DNA of 64,000 nucleotides from Dyadobacter luteus (GCF_003383615.1 NZ_QNUL01000008.1:62001-126000); one strand, 5' to 3'; counted from the stretch's first letter, positions 8,916-17,735 are shown. Notes: generated by a model not told the origin, from the letters alone. Numbers and translations are program-made.

Positions 8916-9545
8916 TCACAATGAGATGGCAAGACAATGATCTTCAATCCAAAATAACTGAATCGGTGAACTGACTATCTTTTCATCGTCTGTGAGTGTG
9001 CCGGAAATTACCAATTGATCGGACTCGAATGGATGGATTAATATGTCGTGTTTAAAACTAATCTTTTTCTTGCCATACAGCTTGTAAAGCGCTTCTTTGG
9101 CGCACCAGTAAATACAAAGCCTGGTTATGTCGTTGCCGGAATGTTCAAATTCTGCTTCCGAAAGAAACTTTCTGGCTGTGCGAATGAGCTTTTCACTTCT
9201 TTTCTCCATATCAATTCCTACGGAAGATTCGAGATTCAATACTGCGGCGACGTAATCTGCTGTATGAGTAAGAGAAATATGCGAGCCATTGTTCACAAGG
9301 AATGCTTTACCATGTTCATCCTTGTGCAGTCCTTCGTATAGGATACCGAACTCTTCAACCAGTTTTTTGATCAACAACCTGCTGGCCAGCCATTCTCTGA
9401 TTTTCTGCGGATGGCTGATAGAAGCCAGCTCATCCATATTATTCACCTGACCCAGCATTTCTCTGAGCACAGATTCGTCTTCCGTTAGGTTCCACAAAAG
9501 CAGCGTGGTATTCGCATCAATCTTTTCAGAATGAACGAGGGGCAT
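8916..9545 (-). CDS. 4'-phosphopantetheinyl transferase superfamily protein
   Basis: A 209-residue Sfp/AcpT-type enzyme that transfers phosphopantetheine from CoA to a carrier-protein serine. Diagnostic motifs are present: SLTHTADYVAA (residues 91-101), the Mg-binding GIDMEKR (110-116, D112) and WCAKEALYKLYGKK (147-160, E151 and K155). The length lies between AcpS (about 125) and Sfp (about 225). Its partner carrier protein is not in the window; the likely roles are activation of the fatty acid synthase ACP or of secondary-metabolite carriers. Stops convergently 3 bp from the SirB1-like gene, with no room for a separate terminator. Confidence 0.92.
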   Translation of the reverse strand: MPLVHSEKIDANTTLLLWNLTEDESVLREMLGQVNNMDELASISHPQKIREWLASRLLIKKLVEEFGILYEGLHKDEHGKAFLVNNGSHISLTHTADYVAAVLNLESSVGIDMEKRSEKLIRTARKFLSEAEFEHSGNDITRLCIYWCAKEALYKLYGKKKISFKHDILIHPFESDQLVISGTLTDDEKIVSSPIQLFWIEDHCLAISL

Positions 9546-9594
9546 AATAATTCTGTTTAAAATTCCTGCAAGGGTCGTACTTTAGCCGTTGGCA

Positions 9595-10542
9595 ATGCCG
9601 GCTAAACATAACAAAGCATTGCTGAATCAGTTACTCACCATGAATGTTCGCAAAATTGATACTTTTTCCGGTCACAGAGACAGTGTTTACACAATTATTT
9701 CTGATGGCAGCACCAGTGGATTTTACTCAGCCGGTGCTGATGGATTCGTAATCCAGTGGGATTTAAAGAAGCCAGACATGGGAAAACTCGTTGCCAGAGC
9801 TGGTTCGTCAGTTTATGCCCTATGTTTTGATCCTGAAAACAATCAGCTTTGGATCGGTCAGAATTTTGAAGGCATTCAACTTCTGGATGTAAGCAGCGGC
9901 CAGATTTCCAAGAGTATTAAAATAACAACCGCTGCGATTTTTGATATAAGAATATATAAAGGAAAAGCCATTGTTGCGTTAGGAGACGGAGTGATCGTAA
10001 TTATTGATATTGAGTCTTTTGCAGTCCAAAAGCATATCAAGGTTTCGGAGAAAAGTATCCGTACGCTTGCAGTCAATCCTGAAACCAATGAATTGGCTGT
10101 AGGAGATAGCAGCCACAACGTTCATATTTTCAGCCTTGCTGATTTCAATCTGAAACAGACTATTCAGTCTCATACCAATTCTGTCTTTTCTGTACGATAT
10201 TCGCCGGATCACCGTTATCTTCTCACCATGGGACGCGATGCACATGTAAAGGTTTGGGATGTTGCGAATGGATATGAGCTGATTCACAATATAGCTGCTC
10301 ATATGTATGCCATTAATCATATTGAATACAGTCCGGATGGCGAATTTTTCGCTACCTGCAGCATGGATAAATCTATCAAAGTTTGGGATAGCAGGACATT
10401 TAAACTACGGAAAGTCATTGACCGGTCCCGGCATGCAGGGCATGGTACTTCGGTTAATAAATTGCTATGGAGCAGCTATCAGGATCAGTTGATATCGTGC
10501 AGTGATGACCGCACTATTTCGGTTTGGGAAATCCAGGACTAG
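9595..10542 (+). CDS. WD40 repeat protein
   Basis: A 315-residue protein made of about seven WD40 blades forming one beta-propeller, with no signal peptide, so cytoplasmic. Recognisable repeats include FSGHRDSVYTII...DGFVIQWDLKK, the central degenerate blades, then SHTNSVFSVRYSPDHRYLLTMGRDAHVKVWD, AHMYAINHIEYSPDGEFFATC...KSIKVWD and the last DDRTISVWEIQ. ATG at 9595 is chosen over a TTG two codons earlier. WD40 proteins serve as interaction scaffolds; no catalytic domain is attached here. It lies 105 bp before the DivIVA-domain gene in the same direction, with a palindrome between them. Confidence 0.88.
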   Translation: MPAKHNKALLNQLLTMNVRKIDTFSGHRDSVYTIISDGSTSGFYSAGADGFVIQWDLKKPDMGKLVARAGSSVYALCFDPENNQLWIGQNFEGIQLLDVSSGQISKSIKITTAAIFDIRIYKGKAIVALGDGVIVIIDIESFAVQKHIKVSEKSIRTLAVNPETNELAVGDSSHNVHIFSLADFNLKQTIQSHTNSVFSVRYSPDHRYLLTMGRDAHVKVWDVANGYELIHNIAAHMYAINHIEYSPDGEFFATCSMDKSIKVWDSRTFKLRKVIDRSRHAGHGTSVNKLLWSSYQDQLISCSDDRTISVWEIQD

Positions 10543-10577
10543 AATACTTTTAAAATGGTAAAATTGGTAAATACTTT

Positions 10578-10596
10578 GATATATGATTCATATATC
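10578..10596. promoter_or_regulatory. 19-bp palindrome upstream of the DivIVA-domain gene
   Basis: GATATATGA-T-TCATATATC is a perfect inverted repeat 51 bp upstream of the start at 10647; the half CATATATC recurs at 10634-10641, just before the ATG. It could be a regulator site or part of an AT-rich promoter; no T-tract follows, so it does not look like a terminator. Confidence 0.45.
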
Positions 10597-10646
10597 TTTA
10601 ACTTACGCAGCCGTTATTTAACACATTAAAAAGCATATATCGAATC

Positions 10647-11585
10647 ATGAAAATTTCAGCAATAGACATACGTAAACATACGTTTGAAAAGATTTTCAGA
10701 GGTTACGACCCTGACGAGGTAGATGCTTTTCTCAACTCTCTTTCTCAGGAATGGGAACGTTTCAGCAGCGAAAATAATCTGTTAAAAATGCAACTTGAAT
10801 ATGCTGAAAAAGAATTAAGTAAGCTTAAGGATATTGAGTCTACACTGTTTCGCACCTTGAAAACGGCCGAAGATGCGAGCAAGCAGATAGAAAAAGAAGC
10901 CAATGAAAATGCTGAGAGAAGAATTCAGGAAGCGGAAAAAGCAGCGAATGAACTGGTAGCGGAAGCTGAAAACCGCACTTCTCAGGTGATCCGGGAAACC
11001 GAAGACAAACTGGAGCAATTCAAAAAAGATTTCGCATCTGAAGTAAAACTTCAGGAAAGGGATTTTCGGGCTATAGAAAACTTCCGTGATAATCTGATCG
11101 TGCAGCTTGCTTCCCTCGCTAACAGCACCATTGAGACTGTAGAACGTTTCGAACAGAAATATGATAAAGAATCTGTTTTGAATAAAATGGATGAAATCAA
11201 ACAGCATATTTCTATTATTGAGATTCCTAATAAGCCTGTTGCTCATGAAGATACGCTGCCTGAGTCTGCGGAAGAAGAGATCAATATCGTTCTAGACGAC
11301 GAAAAGCCTGAGGTACTGTTTGAAATTCCGGCGGAGGAAGAGATAGACGAACAGGTTAAAGAGCCGGAAGCAATTCCTGAGCCGGTAGCCGTTGTTCAGG
11401 AGCCGATTATTGAGGAAGTAAAGGAACCTGTCAGAAGCGCAGCCGATGAGGCCAATGAAGCACTTGCTGAATTACAAAAGACAAATGAGAAAAACCGGGA
11501 AGAAGCCGCTCCTCTCAACAGACCTCGTGTACACGAAAGCAGTCAGTCAAGAGGCGGAGGCGGTTCATTCTTTGACCAAATTTAA
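10647..11585 (+). CDS. DivIVA domain-containing coiled-coil protein
   Basis: A 312-residue protein. Residues 1-45 match the DivIVA N-terminal membrane-curvature module (ISAIDIRKHTFEK then RGYDPDEVDAFLNSL). Residues 45-190 are a long heptad-rich coiled coil (Lys/Glu/Ala/Gln rich), and 195-312 is an acidic, proline-rich tail ending in a Gly-rich stretch (RGGGGSFFDQI). DivIVA proteins localise to curved membranes at poles or septa and recruit division or growth factors; in Bacteroidota their role is not well defined. It is followed only 5 bp later by folB, so the two are co-transcribed. The C-terminal tail has no recognisable domain and is likely disordered. Confidence 0.88.
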   Translation: MKISAIDIRKHTFEKIFRGYDPDEVDAFLNSLSQEWERFSSENNLLKMQLEYAEKELSKLKDIESTLFRTLKTAEDASKQIEKEANENAERRIQEAEKAANELVAEAENRTSQVIRETEDKLEQFKKDFASEVKLQERDFRAIENFRDNLIVQLASLANSTIETVERFEQKYDKESVLNKMDEIKQHISIIEIPNKPVAHEDTLPESAEEEINIVLDDEKPEVLFEIPAEEEIDEQVKEPEAIPEPVAVVQEPIIEEVKEPVRSAADEANEALAELQKTNEKNREEAAPLNRPRVHESSQSRGGGGSFFDQI

Positions 11586-11590
11586 TAACA

Positions 11591-11941
11591 TTGGGAACTA
11601 TCGCGCTTGAAGGGCTGGAGTTTTTTGCCTATCACGGTTACTATCCGGAAGAACAACTCATCGGAAACAAATATTCACTGGACATTATCGTTCAAACTGA
11701 TTTCCAGGAAGCAGCAGTACATGACAGACTGAGTGAAACGGTCAACTACGCCACGTTGTATCAAATTGCAGCAAAGGTGATGAAAGAACCTGCTAAATTA
11801 CTGGAACATATTGCATTCAAAGTAATTGCCAGCACACGTGAACATTATCCGCATATAGCGGGTGTCACGGTGAAAGTTTCAAAATTTAATCCGCCGGTGG
11901 GCGGTGTCTGTGCAAGGTCAGTAATTACCATGCAGGGCTAA
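11591..11941 (+). CDS. folB: Dihydroneopterin aldolase FolB
   Basis: A 116-residue enzyme that splits dihydroneopterin to 6-hydroxymethyl-dihydropterin and glycolaldehyde in folate synthesis. The N-terminal IALEGLEFFAYHGYYPEEQ contains the conserved Tyr-His-Gly and Glu, and the C-terminal region has TVKVSKFNPPVGG with the catalytic lysine (VSKFNPP). Length is normal for FolB (about 120). The start is the TTG at 11591; no ATG is available before the YHG motif, so a non-ATG start is required if the N-terminal strand is included. It lies 5 bp after the DivIVA-domain gene. Confidence 0.92.
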   Translation: MGTIALEGLEFFAYHGYYPEEQLIGNKYSLDIIVQTDFQEAAVHDRLSETVNYATLYQIAAKVMKEPAKLLEHIAFKVIASTREHYPHIAGVTVKVSKFNPPVGGVCARSVITMQG

Positions 11942-11945
11942 AACA

Positions 11946-11975
11946 AAAGGCGGAGTTGAAGCTCCGCCTTTTTAC
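11946..11975. terminator. Bidirectional terminator folB/rhodanese
   Basis: Stem AAAGGCGGAG / CTCCGCCTTT (11946-11955 with 11962-11971) with T-runs on both flanks, between convergent folB and the rhodanese gene. Confidence 0.8.
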
Positions 11976-11987
11976 ATTCAATTCCTT

Positions 11988-12293
11988 CTATTCCTGCTCT
12001 TCCAGATCGCGGTAAGCCAGGATACCTCCTAATACATTTCGGGCATTTGTAAAGCCACGGGACTGAAGAAATGCAGTCGCTTTGCCACTTCTTGCACCTG
12101 AGCGGCAGTGAATAATAATTTCCTCATCTTTCAGACTTTCCAATTCGTCCAGATGATCAGGCAATTCTGCAAGTGGAATCAGAGTTGCTCCCAGATTGTC
12201 CTCTTCATATTCATGCTCTTCACGTACATCGTAAAAGTGAAGTTTCTCGCCCTTCTCTAAACGTTCCTTTAATTCTTCAACTGTAATATCCAT
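11988..12293 (-). CDS. Single-domain rhodanese-like protein
   Basis: A 101-residue cytoplasmic rhodanese domain. The conserved YDVREEHEYEED motif is at 21-32, and the active-site loop HCRSGARSGKA carries C63, the persulfide-forming cysteine, with a CRSGAR loop typical of small GlpE/PspE-like sulfurtransferases. The domain is complete (LGGILAY near the end). It begins 23 bp after the stop of the T9SS-cargo gene, suggesting the three genes PASTA protein, T9SS cargo and rhodanese form one unit. Substrate unknown; sulfur relay or thiol handling is the usual role. Confidence 0.93.
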   Translation of the reverse strand: MDITVEELKERLEKGEKLHFYDVREEHEYEEDNLGATLIPLAELPDHLDELESLKDEEIIIHCRSGARSGKATAFLQSRGFTNARNVLGGILAYRDLEEQE

Positions 12294-12316
12294 AACTCCT
12301 ATTTATTTAAAACTTG

Positions 12317-14182
12317 TCATTTAACAACTATAATCTTTTGAACAAAGGTTCGCTTACCATCAGACGATTTCAGAACGTACATACCATCAGCAATATCGAG
12401 AGTGGCAGATCGCTGTTCTGGTTCCGGCAGGATCGTCTTGATTAAACGTCCTTCAATTGTATAAACATCAATCCTTTTAACTCCATTACTTTTCCAGTTC
12501 ACCACTCCGGTTCCAGGATTTGGGAAAAACCGAGCACTTAAATCTTCGCCGGGCTCTACGCCAACCGGAACTCCAACTCCCTGAGTTCCCAAAAACGGAC
12601 GTATCATAATGTTTCCTCTCAGATTGTTTGAGACCGCCCATGTGGTTCCAATATTAGAATAGATTCGCTCAGTAGCAAAAGAATTTCTGTCAAAACCCAA
12701 AGTAACAGGCAACTCACCTACCTGCAACCACCCCACATAAAACGTAGCGGGAACTGCAACCGGATTTGTGAACTTACAAGTTATAAAGCCATTACGATCC
12801 TGAGTATACCGTGCCGCAATGGGTTGCTGTGTTAAAAGCTGATCGGGCAACCCGTCTTTATCACTATAAATCTGCACTAAAAAACTCTGGCCGGAAACGT
12901 CAGTATCAAAAGGGAGAACGGAAAGATATACACCACCAAGTGTATCCGCATTTATCATCGTGTAACGTACTGCAGCCCTTCCCCTTCGTTGAGTTATCTG
13001 TACTCCATATTCCGCGCTTCCATCATCATAAGCATAAAAATTATCGAGATGTGTCACTGCAGATATGCTGTCATTACTACGTAAATCACCAATAGAATTC
13101 TGATCATCTGTTGTCGACATCGCAAATTTATACCGAAGATTGGTCTTCTTATATGTTGCCGGAATAACAAGCGTGCCGACAGGAATAGTTAACCTTCTTT
13201 CCTGACTTCCCAGCAAATCAACCGAGCCAGATGCAGGAGCCCTGTAATATTCAACACCGGTTGAATCATCCTTGATGGTAAATGAATACCCTACGATTTT
13301 GTTAATACTATTGCTTCGGTTAAGCACGTCTGTCGACACAGACGACGCCTTATAGCTGCCCGCAGCCTTTCGATAGTGACTTAGAGGCATGGCTGTAAAT
13401 CCATTCAACAGACTGGTTAACGGATTCCGAACCGTCAAATCTGGTGTAAATCTATCGCGGAATGTTCTGTTTGCATTCAAATACACATAGTCCAGATGCC
13501 ACATGTCATAAGATCCTGAACTACGTCCGAATGAACGAAAACGGAACTGAAATGCAGAATGAAAGAAGGTAGCGGCATCGATCTTAACAAAGGAATGTGT
13601 AAAAACAGTATCCAGCTCGTATCCCTGCTGTTGCCAGGCTTGCACCCAATTTCCCGTTGAGGACAGAAATTCCAGTCGGAAAAAATCACTCGAATCCGGC
13701 ATTTCACCCAAACCTCTACCCAACCAAAAGAAACTGATATATACAGAGTCTTTCACAGCTTTTCCTGATAAATCGATAACCTGAGAAGTCAACGTATCCG
13801 TAAAACCCTGAGCCAACGGACTGGTGAAATTGTAGGGCCTTCCGGCAACATTGAGTCCGTCAAATGTAGCCACGTTGATGGAGGGATGGTTTCTGGTCAT
13901 TGTATTATTCACAAATACACCACTGCCTGTCATCCACCGATTATTATCAGGACTTCCGCCTTTTGCAGTAGAAAAATCATCAAAAAAGGGCAACGTCAGC
14001 CCTGCTGTAACTCTCGCATTATGCTGATTCTCTATGCCATCATACATTTCCGCCCGAAATGTATACGGCACCAGTTTCAGCTGGGCATAACCTGCAGTAA
14101 CCGCGCCCAATGTCAGTAAAAGCAGAAAGCAACATCGCAGTAAGAGGCTTTTATTCAAGTTATTCCTGTTGTGTGTTGTCAT
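12317..14182 (-). CDS. Secreted protein with T9SS type A sorting domain
   Basis: A 621-residue protein. An N-terminal signal peptide (leucine-rich, ending VTAGYAQ at 34) is followed by about 500 residues of beta-rich sequence with aromatic motifs, and a C-terminal domain from about 545 with FPNPGTGVVNW, IDVYTIEGRLI and a closing KIIVVK. This is the Por-secretion-system C-terminal sorting signal that directs export by the type IX machinery and anchoring at the cell surface. The middle is not assigned to an enzyme family; it could be a structural or adhesin-like protein. ATG at 14182 is preferred over a TTG two codons upstream. The start overlaps the PASTA gene by 23 bp. Confidence 0.9.
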   Translation of the reverse strand: MTTHNRNNLNKSLLLRCCFLLLLTLGAVTAGYAQLKLVPYTFRAEMYDGIENQHNARVTAGLTLPFFDDFSTAKGGSPDNNRWMTGSGVFVNNTMTRNHPSINVATFDGLNVAGRPYNFTSPLAQGFTDTLTSQVIDLSGKAVKDSVYISFFWLGRGLGEMPDSSDFFRLEFLSSTGNWVQAWQQQGYELDTVFTHSFVKIDAATFFHSAFQFRFRSFGRSSGSYDMWHLDYVYLNANRTFRDRFTPDLTVRNPLTSLLNGFTAMPLSHYRKAAGSYKASSVSTDVLNRSNSINKIVGYSFTIKDDSTGVEYYRAPASGSVDLLGSQERRLTIPVGTLVIPATYKKTNLRYKFAMSTTDDQNSIGDLRSNDSISAVTHLDNFYAYDDGSAEYGVQITQRRGRAAVRYTMINADTLGGVYLSVLPFDTDVSGQSFLVQIYSDKDGLPDQLLTQQPIAARYTQDRNGFITCKFTNPVAVPATFYVGWLQVGELPVTLGFDRNSFATERIYSNIGTTWAVSNNLRGNIMIRPFLGTQGVGVPVGVEPGEDLSARFFPNPGTGVVNWKSNGVKRIDVYTIEGRLIKTILPEPEQRSATLDIADGMYVLKSSDGKRTFVQKIIVVK

Positions 14183-14957
14183 TTTCAATAGGTTCGGCCG
14201 ACTGGGGAGTCACCCATAAATCTATTATATCTCCAATTCTGACACTGCTGCCACCATCCGGATTTTGCCGTACAACTGTACCAGGTGCCTGACCTTCTTC
14301 AGCTGGAATCTCCATCAACTGTCCTATTTTAAGACCTGCCCCGATAATCACAATTTTTGCTTCGTCCAACGGCATATTCAGTACCGAAGGTGCTTCAAAC
14401 TGGGCAGTTCCCAATCCTTCGCCCAGTTCAAGGTCAATTTTCGATCCTTTGGCTATAGGCTGGCCAGGTTCAATCACACGTCCGTTATACATTTGACGCA
14501 AAACTGCATTCTGTGCCATATCCGGTACGTAGGAGATGTTACCCTCTTCCAAACCTGCACTTTTAAGCAGCTGCTGAGCGCTTCGGTGCGTCATGTCTGT
14601 CAGCTTAGGCATCTTGATAAGCGGCGCTGTTCGGGAAACTACAGTAATATAAATTTTCCTACCCTCTTTCACTTTTTCGCCTGGCAAAGGATATTGAGCT
14701 AGGATAGTCAACGGAGCGACATTGGCTACAAATGTGCAATCACTGACCTCATAACGAAGATCACGGGAGTCAAGAAATTCTTCCAGCCCTTCCACACTTT
14801 TTTTCTTCAGGTCCGGAACGGTTATAGACTCGCCATGATTGGTCGTGAACGGCAAATAGACAAAGAAAAAACCCAGGAAAAACACAAGAATAAGTGAAAT
14901 AACTATTCCGATGTGAATAAGAAGATCACTCCGCGATTGCGTACTAATTTTTGCCAT
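14160..14957 (-). CDS. PASTA domain membrane protein
   Basis: A 265-residue bitopic inner-membrane protein: a short cytoplasmic tail, one membrane segment at about 14-35, then three PASTA domains at about 45-107, 113-179 and 187-250 (each with a VP-D/PxL start and a G-x2-I/V-x-L-x-V/L end). PASTA domains bind muropeptides or beta-lactam-like ligands and are usually attached to Ser/Thr kinases or penicillin-binding proteins; here there is no kinase or transpeptidase domain, so it is a free-standing periplasmic PASTA protein. Such free forms are common in Bacteroidota. Its gene overlaps the T9SS-cargo gene, suggesting coupled expression. Confidence 0.92.
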   Translation of the reverse strand: MAKISTQSRSDLLIHIGIVISLILVFFLGFFFVYLPFTTNHGESITVPDLKKKSVEGLEEFLDSRDLRYEVSDCTFVANVAPLTILAQYPLPGEKVKEGRKIYITVVSRTAPLIKMPKLTDMTHRSAQQLLKSAGLEEGNISYVPDMAQNAVLRQMYNGRVIEPGQPIAKGSKIDLELGEGLGTAQFEAPSVLNMPLDEAKIVIIGAGLKIGQLMEIPAEEGQAPGTVVRQNPDGGSSVRIGDIIDLWVTPQSAEPIENDNTQQE

Positions 14958-15030
14958 GTAAGTGGGTAAGACAATGTTTTAATAAATTGGCTTAAAAATA
15001 GAAGTAAAATTTAAGTCTGCCAACAGTCGG

Positions 15031-15621
15031 TTACTGATAGCCTCCCATTATACGCTTGATATACTTACCCAGAATATCAAATTCCAGATTAACAGCACTA
15101 CCTTCGGTCAGCTGATGAAAATTAGTATTTGCATATGTATACGGAATAATTGCCACCCGGAAAGTGTCCTGTTCTGAGTTAAATACCGTAAGACTCACCC
15201 CGTTGATACAAATTGAACCTTTTTCCACTGTAATATTACCAATGGAAGAATCATATTTAAAATCAAAAAGCCAGCTTCCGCCGCGCTCTTCTTTTTTGAT
15301 ACAAACTGCAGTCTGATCAACATGCCCCTGTACAATATGGCCGTCGAAACGTCCGTTAGCAGGCATACATCTTTCAAGATTGACGCTTGCCCCCTGCTTC
15401 AGCTCTCCAAGATTCGTTTTGAGCAATGTCTCTTCAATGGCAGTAACCTTATAAACATTCCCATTCACCTCGGTCACTGTCAGACAAACTCCATTGTGAC
15501 TTATACTCTGATCTATCTTAAACTCTGCCGCTATCTCCGACTGCAAAGTAAAAGTTTTGTTGGTACCTTCTGTCTCTATCCCGGTCACATCTGCAAGTGA
15601 CTCGACAATTCCTGTAAACAT
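15031..15621 (-). CDS. ribE: Riboflavin synthase alpha chain
   Basis: A 196-residue enzyme that dismutates two 6,7-dimethyl-8-ribityllumazine molecules to riboflavin plus a pyrimidine. It begins with the invariant MFTGIVE and consists of two lumazine-binding repeats (about 1-95 and 96-190); SISHNGVCLTV in repeat one and GSICINGVSLTV in repeat two are the paired ligand sites, and GHIVQGHVD joins them. Length equals that of typical alpha chains (about 200-215). It stands alone on its strand, outside a rib operon. No FMN riboswitch is seen upstream (15622-15700). Confidence 0.95.
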   Translation of the reverse strand: MFTGIVESLADVTGIETEGTNKTFTLQSEIAAEFKIDQSISHNGVCLTVTEVNGNVYKVTAIEETLLKTNLGELKQGASVNLERCMPANGRFDGHIVQGHVDQTAVCIKKEERGGSWLFDFKYDSSIGNITVEKGSICINGVSLTVFNSEQDTFRVAIIPYTYANTNFHQLTEGSAVNLEFDILGKYIKRIMGGYQ

Positions 15622-15800
15622 CCTATTTCCTGGTTAAAACAATTCGTTTGTAAAGTTACAACAACTTTAAAACCTTTTTATTACAAGAACGGTGAATGCG
15701 ATTTAGTTTCCGTTTGATTTCTCAATTTCAGATAGTTTACGAACTTTGCGACAAATTGTGGTTTTACTACCTGCCTGAGTTTCAAATTCCATTCTATTCA

Positions 15801-16925
15801 ATGAAAAAAGTACTATTTATAGACCGTGACGGAACCATTATCGTCGAACCTCCTATCGATTTCCAGGTAGATTCTCTGGAGAAACTTGAATTCCTGCCGA
15901 AGGCGATCTCCAATTTACGCCGTATTGCGGAAGAAACCGATTTTGAGTTTGCGATGGTGACTAACCAGGACGGATTGGGAACAGATTCCTTCCCCGAAGA
16001 CACTTTCTGGCCTGCACAGAATAAAATGGTACAAATATTGGCCGGAGAAAATATACATTTTGCCAATACACATATAGACCGCAGCTTCCCGGAAGAAAAC
16101 CTGCCTACCAGAAAACCGGGGATAGGAATGCTTGGAGCTTACTTTTCAGAAGAATACGATCTGGCAAACAGTTATGTGATCGGAGACAGGCTGACGGATG
16201 TCCAGCTTGCGGTCAATCTTGGAGCGAAGGCAATCTTTATTGCCGAATCTATTCCCTCTGAAGGAGTTTCACCCGAAATGAATAATGCGATATCATTTGT
16301 CTCTACAGATTGGGATGCCATATATGAACATTTGAAACTGCCTTCCCGTACTGCTTTCGTTGAACGCAATACAAAAGAAACCAAAATTAAGATCGAGCTC
16401 AACCTTGACGGAAGCGGCCGTTCTGACATTCATACTGGTTTGGGTTTTTACGATCATATGCTTGATCAGCTGGCTCGTCATTCAGGCGCTGACCTGACGA
16501 TTCATGTGGACGGAGATCTGCATATAGACGAACATCACACCATTGAGGACACCGCTCTTGCGTTGGGAGATGCCTACCGCCAGGCGCTGGGTGACAAACG
16601 CGGTATCAGCAGATACGGTTTCCTGCTTCCTATGGACGAGGCTCTGGCTCAGGTTGCTATTGATTTTTCAGGCAGGCCATGGCTGGTTTGGGATGCTGAA
16701 TTCAAACGAGAAAAAATCGGGGAAATGCCAACTGAAATGTTCTACCATTTCTTTAAGTCGTTTTCTGATACCTCATTGTGTAATCTGAATATTAAATCAG
16801 AGGGGCAAAATGAGCACCATAAAATTGAGTCGATATTTAAAGGCTTTGCCAAAGCTATCAAAATGGCTGTACGCAGAGATTTGAAAGCATTGGATTTTAT
16901 GCCATCGACAAAAGGAGTGCTATAA
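15801..16925 (+). CDS. hisB: Bifunctional histidinol-phosphatase/imidazoleglycerol-phosphate dehydratase HisB
   Basis: A 374-residue fusion catalysing two steps of histidine synthesis. Residues 1-165 are a HAD-type phosphatase with DRDGT (D8, D10) and [10 protein letters not shown]; residues 180-374 are the dehydratase, with [17 protein letters not shown] and the metal-binding [16 protein letters not shown], and the later [10 protein letters not shown]. The ATG at 15801 is used because it starts immediately before the HAD strand [11 protein letters not shown]; the open frame runs 35 codons further upstream without family similarity. The E. coli enzyme has the same fusion order. Other his genes are not in the window, so it is separated from the pathway. 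Confidence 0.95.
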   Translation: MKKVLFIDRDGTIIVEPPIDFQVDSLEKLEFLPKAISNLRRIAEETDFEFAMVTNQDGLGTDSFPEDTFWPAQNKMVQILAGENIHFANTHIDRSFPEENLPTRKPGIGMLGAYFSEEYDLANSYVIGDRLTDVQLAVNLGAKAIFIAESIPSEGVSPEMNNAISFVSTDWDAIYEHLKLPSRTAFVERNTKETKIKIELNLDGSGRSDIHTGLGFYDHMLDQLARHSGADLTIHVDGDLHIDEHHTIEDTALALGDAYRQALGDKRGISRYGFLLPMDEALAQVAIDFSGRPWLVWDAEFKREKIGEMPTEMFYHFFKSFSDTSLCNLNIKSEGQNEHHKIESIFKGFAKAIKMAVRRDLKALDFMPSTKGVL

Positions 16926-16961
16926 ATTTCATTTCAGCCTTCCGGTGTAAGATTTTTTTCC

Positions 16962-16969
16962 TATTTTTG
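16962..16969 (+). promoter_or_regulatory. Bacteroidota -7 promoter element for the 37-residue protein
   Basis: TATTTTTG matches TAnnTTTG exactly and lies 35 bp upstream of the ATG at 17004, placing a transcript start near 16976. No TTTG -33 element is visible at the right spacing. Confidence 0.5.
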
Positions 16970-17003
16970 TTCATCATATTTTCGAAGAAAAACAAATAGT
17001 AAT

Positions 17004-17117
17004 ATGGGTTCTACAGGAATGACAATCGTCATGATCGCTTTTTACATTGTCTTGCTTAGCTCAGCTTTCATCGTTGGACGCTGGCTGGAAAACCACGAAA
17101 AAGGGTGGAGACCGTAA
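17004..17117 (+). CDS. 37-residue single-span membrane protein
   Basis: A short frame that looks real: ATG at 17004, 37 codons, TAA at 17115-17117. One hydrophobic helix covers about residues 6-25 (MTIVMIAFYIVLLSSAFIVG), followed by a basic/aromatic tail GRWLENHEKGWRP. It has its own TAnnTTTG promoter upstream and a strong terminator 21 bp downstream, so it is an independent transcript. The helix followed by W-L-E-N-H is loosely reminiscent of CydX-type small oxidase subunits, but cydAB is not nearby and I cannot assign it. Family unknown. Confidence 0.7.
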   Translation: MGSTGMTIVMIAFYIVLLSSAFIVGRWLENHEKGWRP

Positions 17118-17137
17118 TAAGATCTTAAATAATCTGA

Positions 17138-17167
17138 AGGGGGATGTAATTTACATCCCCTTTTTTT
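17138..17167 (+). terminator. Terminator of the 37-residue protein gene
   Basis: GGGGATGTAA-T-TTACATCCCC perfect 10-bp stem (17140-17160) followed by seven T. Confidence 0.9.
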
Positions 17168-17273
17168 GTGCCCATCAGTAGTATGTAATAACAACGTAGA
17201 AAGTTGAAACCATCTAAATTCTTATCGTATTTTAATAATTATTAATATAACATTAGAATAAGCAAAACGTTTT

Positions 17274-17281
17274 TACCTTTG
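17274..17281 (+). promoter_or_regulatory. Bacteroidota -7 promoter element
   Basis: TACCTTTG matches TAnnTTTG; 28 bp upstream of the TTG start at 17310. A transcript start near 17288 would give a leader of about 22 nt. No clear -33 TTTG. Confidence 0.45.
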
Positions 17282-17309
17282 TATACAGCGATCAAACCAA
17301 ACTGATACT

Positions 17310-17603
17310 TTGAAAAGCCTTTGCCTCATATTGCTCACCGTCTTTTTCTTCTGCAAGTCAGCAGATGTGGCGAGTTTTCTGTTGGCTAAGAATAAAGTTT
17401 CATCAGTATGCAAAACTGAAAATTGCGAAAGCGAAAAGAGTGAAGTAGAAAAAGGAGTTGATGATCAGCAACTTATTCACACCACATTAGCTTTCACTTA
17501 TCCTTCCAGCACAGTACCAGTTAAAACTGTGTTTTCCTACTCCGTACAATTCGAGAATGAGATTTTCAAAAATCTCTTTTCTCCGCCTCCCGAGCAGGCC
17601 TGA
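17310..17603 (+). CDS. Small secreted protein of unknown function
   Basis: A 97-residue protein starting at TTG 17310. Residues 1-20 are a signal peptide or membrane anchor (MKSLCLILLTVFFFCKS). The mature part is Lys/Glu/Ser rich with three cysteines (C16, C34, C39) and ends in FENEIFKNLFSPPPEQA. Short proteins with this layout (signal, hydrophilic middle, hydrophobic strand and a C-terminal F-x-PP-like tail) are frequent in Bacteroidota, often at the head of transport operons; no function is known to me. It precedes a carbonic anhydrase and a SulP transporter and could be co-transcribed with them. Confidence 0.6.
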   Translation: MKSLCLILLTVFFFCKSADVASFLLAKNKVSSVCKTENCESEKSEVEKGVDDQQLIHTTLAFTYPSSTVPVKTVFSYSVQFENEIFKNLFSPPPEQA

Positions 17604-17735
17604 TTTCCATCTTCATTTATTTTAAAGTTTCCGGACAGATGCTTCATCTGATTCTTGTCTATTCTGATATGAATCTTTTTGAATTGCACATATCCAACAT
17701 TATTTATTCCATTTAAAATACTAATCTGTAAAAAG

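Noticed and set aside
11591-11593. Missing ATG for folB, possible sequence error
   Set aside because: TTG starts occur elsewhere in this window and the spacing to the upstream stop fits a coupled start.
15622-15700. FMN riboswitch before riboflavin synthase
   Set aside because: The leader is too short and shows none of the conserved RFN sequence blocks.
15696-15800. 35-codon N-terminal extension of hisB
   Set aside because: The extension has no HAD similarity, and the ATG at 15801 begins exactly at the first HAD strand.
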